Of a stretch of 64,000 bases of DNA, positions 62,724 through 64,000 are shown piece by piece. The stretch comes from Lachnospiraceae bacterium. GTDB taxonomy: Bacteria; Bacillota; Clostridia; Lachnospirales; Lachnospiraceae. Below the pieces are notes generated by a model. The model saw only the letters and a program-made list of their open reading frames with translations, made no database searches and was not told the DNA's origin. The DNA lies in NCBI GenBank assembly GCA_019421365.1, contig JAHZFJ010000021.1, positions 1 through 64,000 on the forward strand, read 5' to 3'. Numbering within the stretch: position 1 is the first letter of the stretch; every line of letters starts with the position of its first letter. A program made the translations under genes and the position numbers.

Positions 62724-64000
62724 ATGAATAGGAAAGGATGGCATAAGGTACTAATCCTGCTATTATGTTTTGTGATGGCATGTCCGTCTACTATTTTGTT
62801 ATCGAAAAAGGAGAAAGTTCAAGCAGCGACAACTACATTAAATCTACCTGCAAGTATTACAGCAACGAAGTTGAATGTTAGAACGAAAGCTTCTCGTACA
62901 GCAACACAGTTAACAGTGTCGAAAACCAAGGTAGCATTACCAAAAGGAACTAAGGTTACAATCTTATCAGAAAAGACAGTAAGTAAAGAAAAATGGTATT
63001 ATATCTCATTCAAGTGGGAAGGTAAGACTAAGAAGGGTTACGTATTAAGTGATTATGTTAAGTTAACTTTGAAGGATACAGTAGCAGCAAAAGTAAATAG
63101 CAGTTCTAACGTAAAGATAAGAAAAGCTGCAGGTGGTACAACGTATCTGAAAGTTTCGAATAAAACGGTATCATTAGCCAATAAGACAAAACTAACTATT
63201 ACAAAAGAGGCAACAAAAAATGATGTAAAGTATTTCTGTGTGGAATTTACATATAGTAAGAAAAAATATACAGGATACATTGAGGCCAATAAGGTTCTAT
63301 TCACTCCGCCCGTTGTAGAAGTTGTGAGAAAGCCAATTGATATAGGTAAAGTAACAACGAATAATCTTAGAGTTCGAGTAGGAGCTGGAACGACGAAAGA
63401 TCAAATGGTTGATCAGACAGGTGCGAAAGTATATCTTTCAACTGGCGCCAAAGTAACCATATATTCTGTTACTGAGGTATCAGGAATGGTTTGGTATGAA
63501 GTCGATTTTACTTATAATAGTAAAGTGTTGACAGGATATATATCTGGTGATTATGTTAAGTTAGATTCGGAAGAAGATACCGATGAGGAAACTCCGAAAG
63601 ATGATTCATCAACGGAAAAACCTCCAAAGGAAGATCCGAAACCGGATGATAATACAGATGGAAACACTCCAGGAGATGATACATCTACAGAAACGCCTTC
63701 AGAACCATTATCTGAAGCAGAATTTGAGCAGATGATGGTAACACAGGGATTCCCGGAAAGTTATAAACCATATCTTAGAACATTACACAGTCAGTATCCA
63801 CATTGGCAGTTTGAGGCCTATCATACAGGACTTGATTGGAATACAGCAGTAACTAAGGAAAGTGTAGTTGGTAAGAACCTAATTCCGAATAGTAAGAACA
63901 TATCATGGAAATCCATGGAATCAGGTGCCTATAAGTGGGCCACAGACAGTTTCGTAGTATTTGATGGTTCTACTTGGGTAACGGCGTCAAAAGATATTAT
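62724..64000 (+). CDS. Secreted SH3b-domain glucosaminidase-like protein, 3' end outside window
   Basis: Open for 425 codons from an ATG with AAAGGAG six bases upstream; runs off the window. Signal peptide (GWHKVLILLLCFVMACPSTI, cleavage near VQAA), three SH3-like domains (LNVRTKASRTATQLTVSKTK; NVKIRKAAGGTTY; LRVRVGAGTTKDQMV), a Pro/Asp/Thr linker (EETPKDDSSTEKPPKEDPKP), then FPESYKPYLRTLHSQYPHWQ and FEAYHTGLDWNTAV. The last block precedes the LytD-type endo-beta-N-acetylglucosaminidase domain in clostridial wall hydrolases. The catalytic domain is not in view, so the activity is inferred. Confidence 0.8.
   Translation, partial: MNRKGWHKVLILLLCFVMACPSTILLSKKEKVQAATTTLNLPASITATKLNVRTKASRTATQLTVSKTKVALPKGTKVTILSEKTVSKEKWYYISFKWEGKTKKGYVLSDYVKLTLKDTVAAKVNSSSNVKIRKAAGGTTYLKVSNKTVSLANKTKLTITKEATKNDVKYFCVEFTYSKKKYTGYIEANKVLFTPPVVEVVRKPIDIGKVTTNNLRVRVGAGTTKDQMVDQTGAKVYLSTGAKVTIYSVTEVSGMVWYEVDFTYNSKVLTGYISGDYVKLDSEEDTDEETPKDDSSTEKPPKEDPKPDDNTDGNTPGDDTSTETPSEPLSEAEFEQMMVTQGFPESYKPYLRTLHSQYPHWQFEAYHTGLDWNTAVTKESVVGKNLIPNSKNISWKSMESGAYKWATDSFVVFDGSTWVTASKDI

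Noticed and set aside
1..64000. CRISPR arrays, tRNA or rRNA genes
   Set aside because: No regularly spaced direct repeats, and no cloverleaf or rRNA-like sequence noticed by eye on either strand; a covariance-model scan would be decisive.

Overview
The window is AT-rich, Gram-positive DNA. It has strong AGGAGG-type ribosome binding sites, intrinsic terminators, lipobox lipoproteins, a T-box leader and many carbohydrate-active enzymes. It most resembles a plant-polysaccharide-degrading Lachnospiraceae clostridium of the Lachnoclostridium (Clostridium) phytofermentans type. That placement comes from gene content and sequence style, not a database search.

Layout. Positions 1-700 hold debris: an IS3-type OrfA fragment joined to the tail of a BspA-like leucine-rich-repeat surface protein. 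Next come an Ig-like surface protein (933-2399), a ClC-F-like channel, a ferredoxin and a NapH/NosR-like Fe-S membrane protein (2627-4823), and a lipoprotein on the minus strand. Positions 6236-17494 form a beta-1,4-galactan locus: LacI regulator, GanS/GanP/GanQ-like ABC importer, a GH2 beta-galactosidase in place of the usual GH42 enzyme, and a secreted GH53 endo-galactanase whose C-terminus is cut off by a frameshift in a G run. A housekeeping stretch follows: membrane-anchored FKBP/trigger-factor-like foldase, HAD phosphatase, a glutamine synthetase paralogue with an ANTAR regulator, LL-diaminopimelate aminotransferase and a GNAT acetyltransferase.

Positions 24437-30779 carry a tRNA-dependent Asn/Gln operon. 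An Asn-type T-box (overlapping GAA/AAC triplets) precedes an archaeal-type AspRS (aspS2) and gatC, gatA, gatB. Two large, GC-rich, hairpin-forming repeats of opposite orientation sit inside this operon, and a shortened third copy lies at 46990-47192. Positions 31131-37901 hold an ABC-2 exporter, a PilZ protein overlapping an HD nucleotidase, and an M29 aminopeptidase with a long N-terminal extension.

Positions 38082-53426 form a second glycan locus: DUF624 (YesL-like) protein, LplB/LplC/LplA-type importer, a chemoreceptor, a GH29 alpha-L-fucosidase, a YesM/YesN two-component system and a GH3 beta-glucosidase. Together they suggest sensing of, swimming towards, importing and cutting fucosylated or beta-linked plant or mucin oligosaccharides. 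Positions 53698-60963 carry purine genes purK-purE and purM-purN-purD, split by a divergent GH27 alpha-galactosidase/AraC pair. The window ends with a cyclopropane fatty acid synthase and the start of a secreted SH3b-domain glucosaminidase-like protein.

Most worth a second look: (a) the GS-like protein at 20046-21368, in which three residues normally needed for metal binding and catalysis appear changed (Q195, N244, N303), next to an ANTAR protein whose receiver domain lacks its phospho-Asp; (b) the family of giant palindromic intergenic elements whose arms differ between copies but still pair; (c) the composite palindrome at 13686-13943 with a short relative at 53600-53649; (d) the frameshifted GH53 gene.
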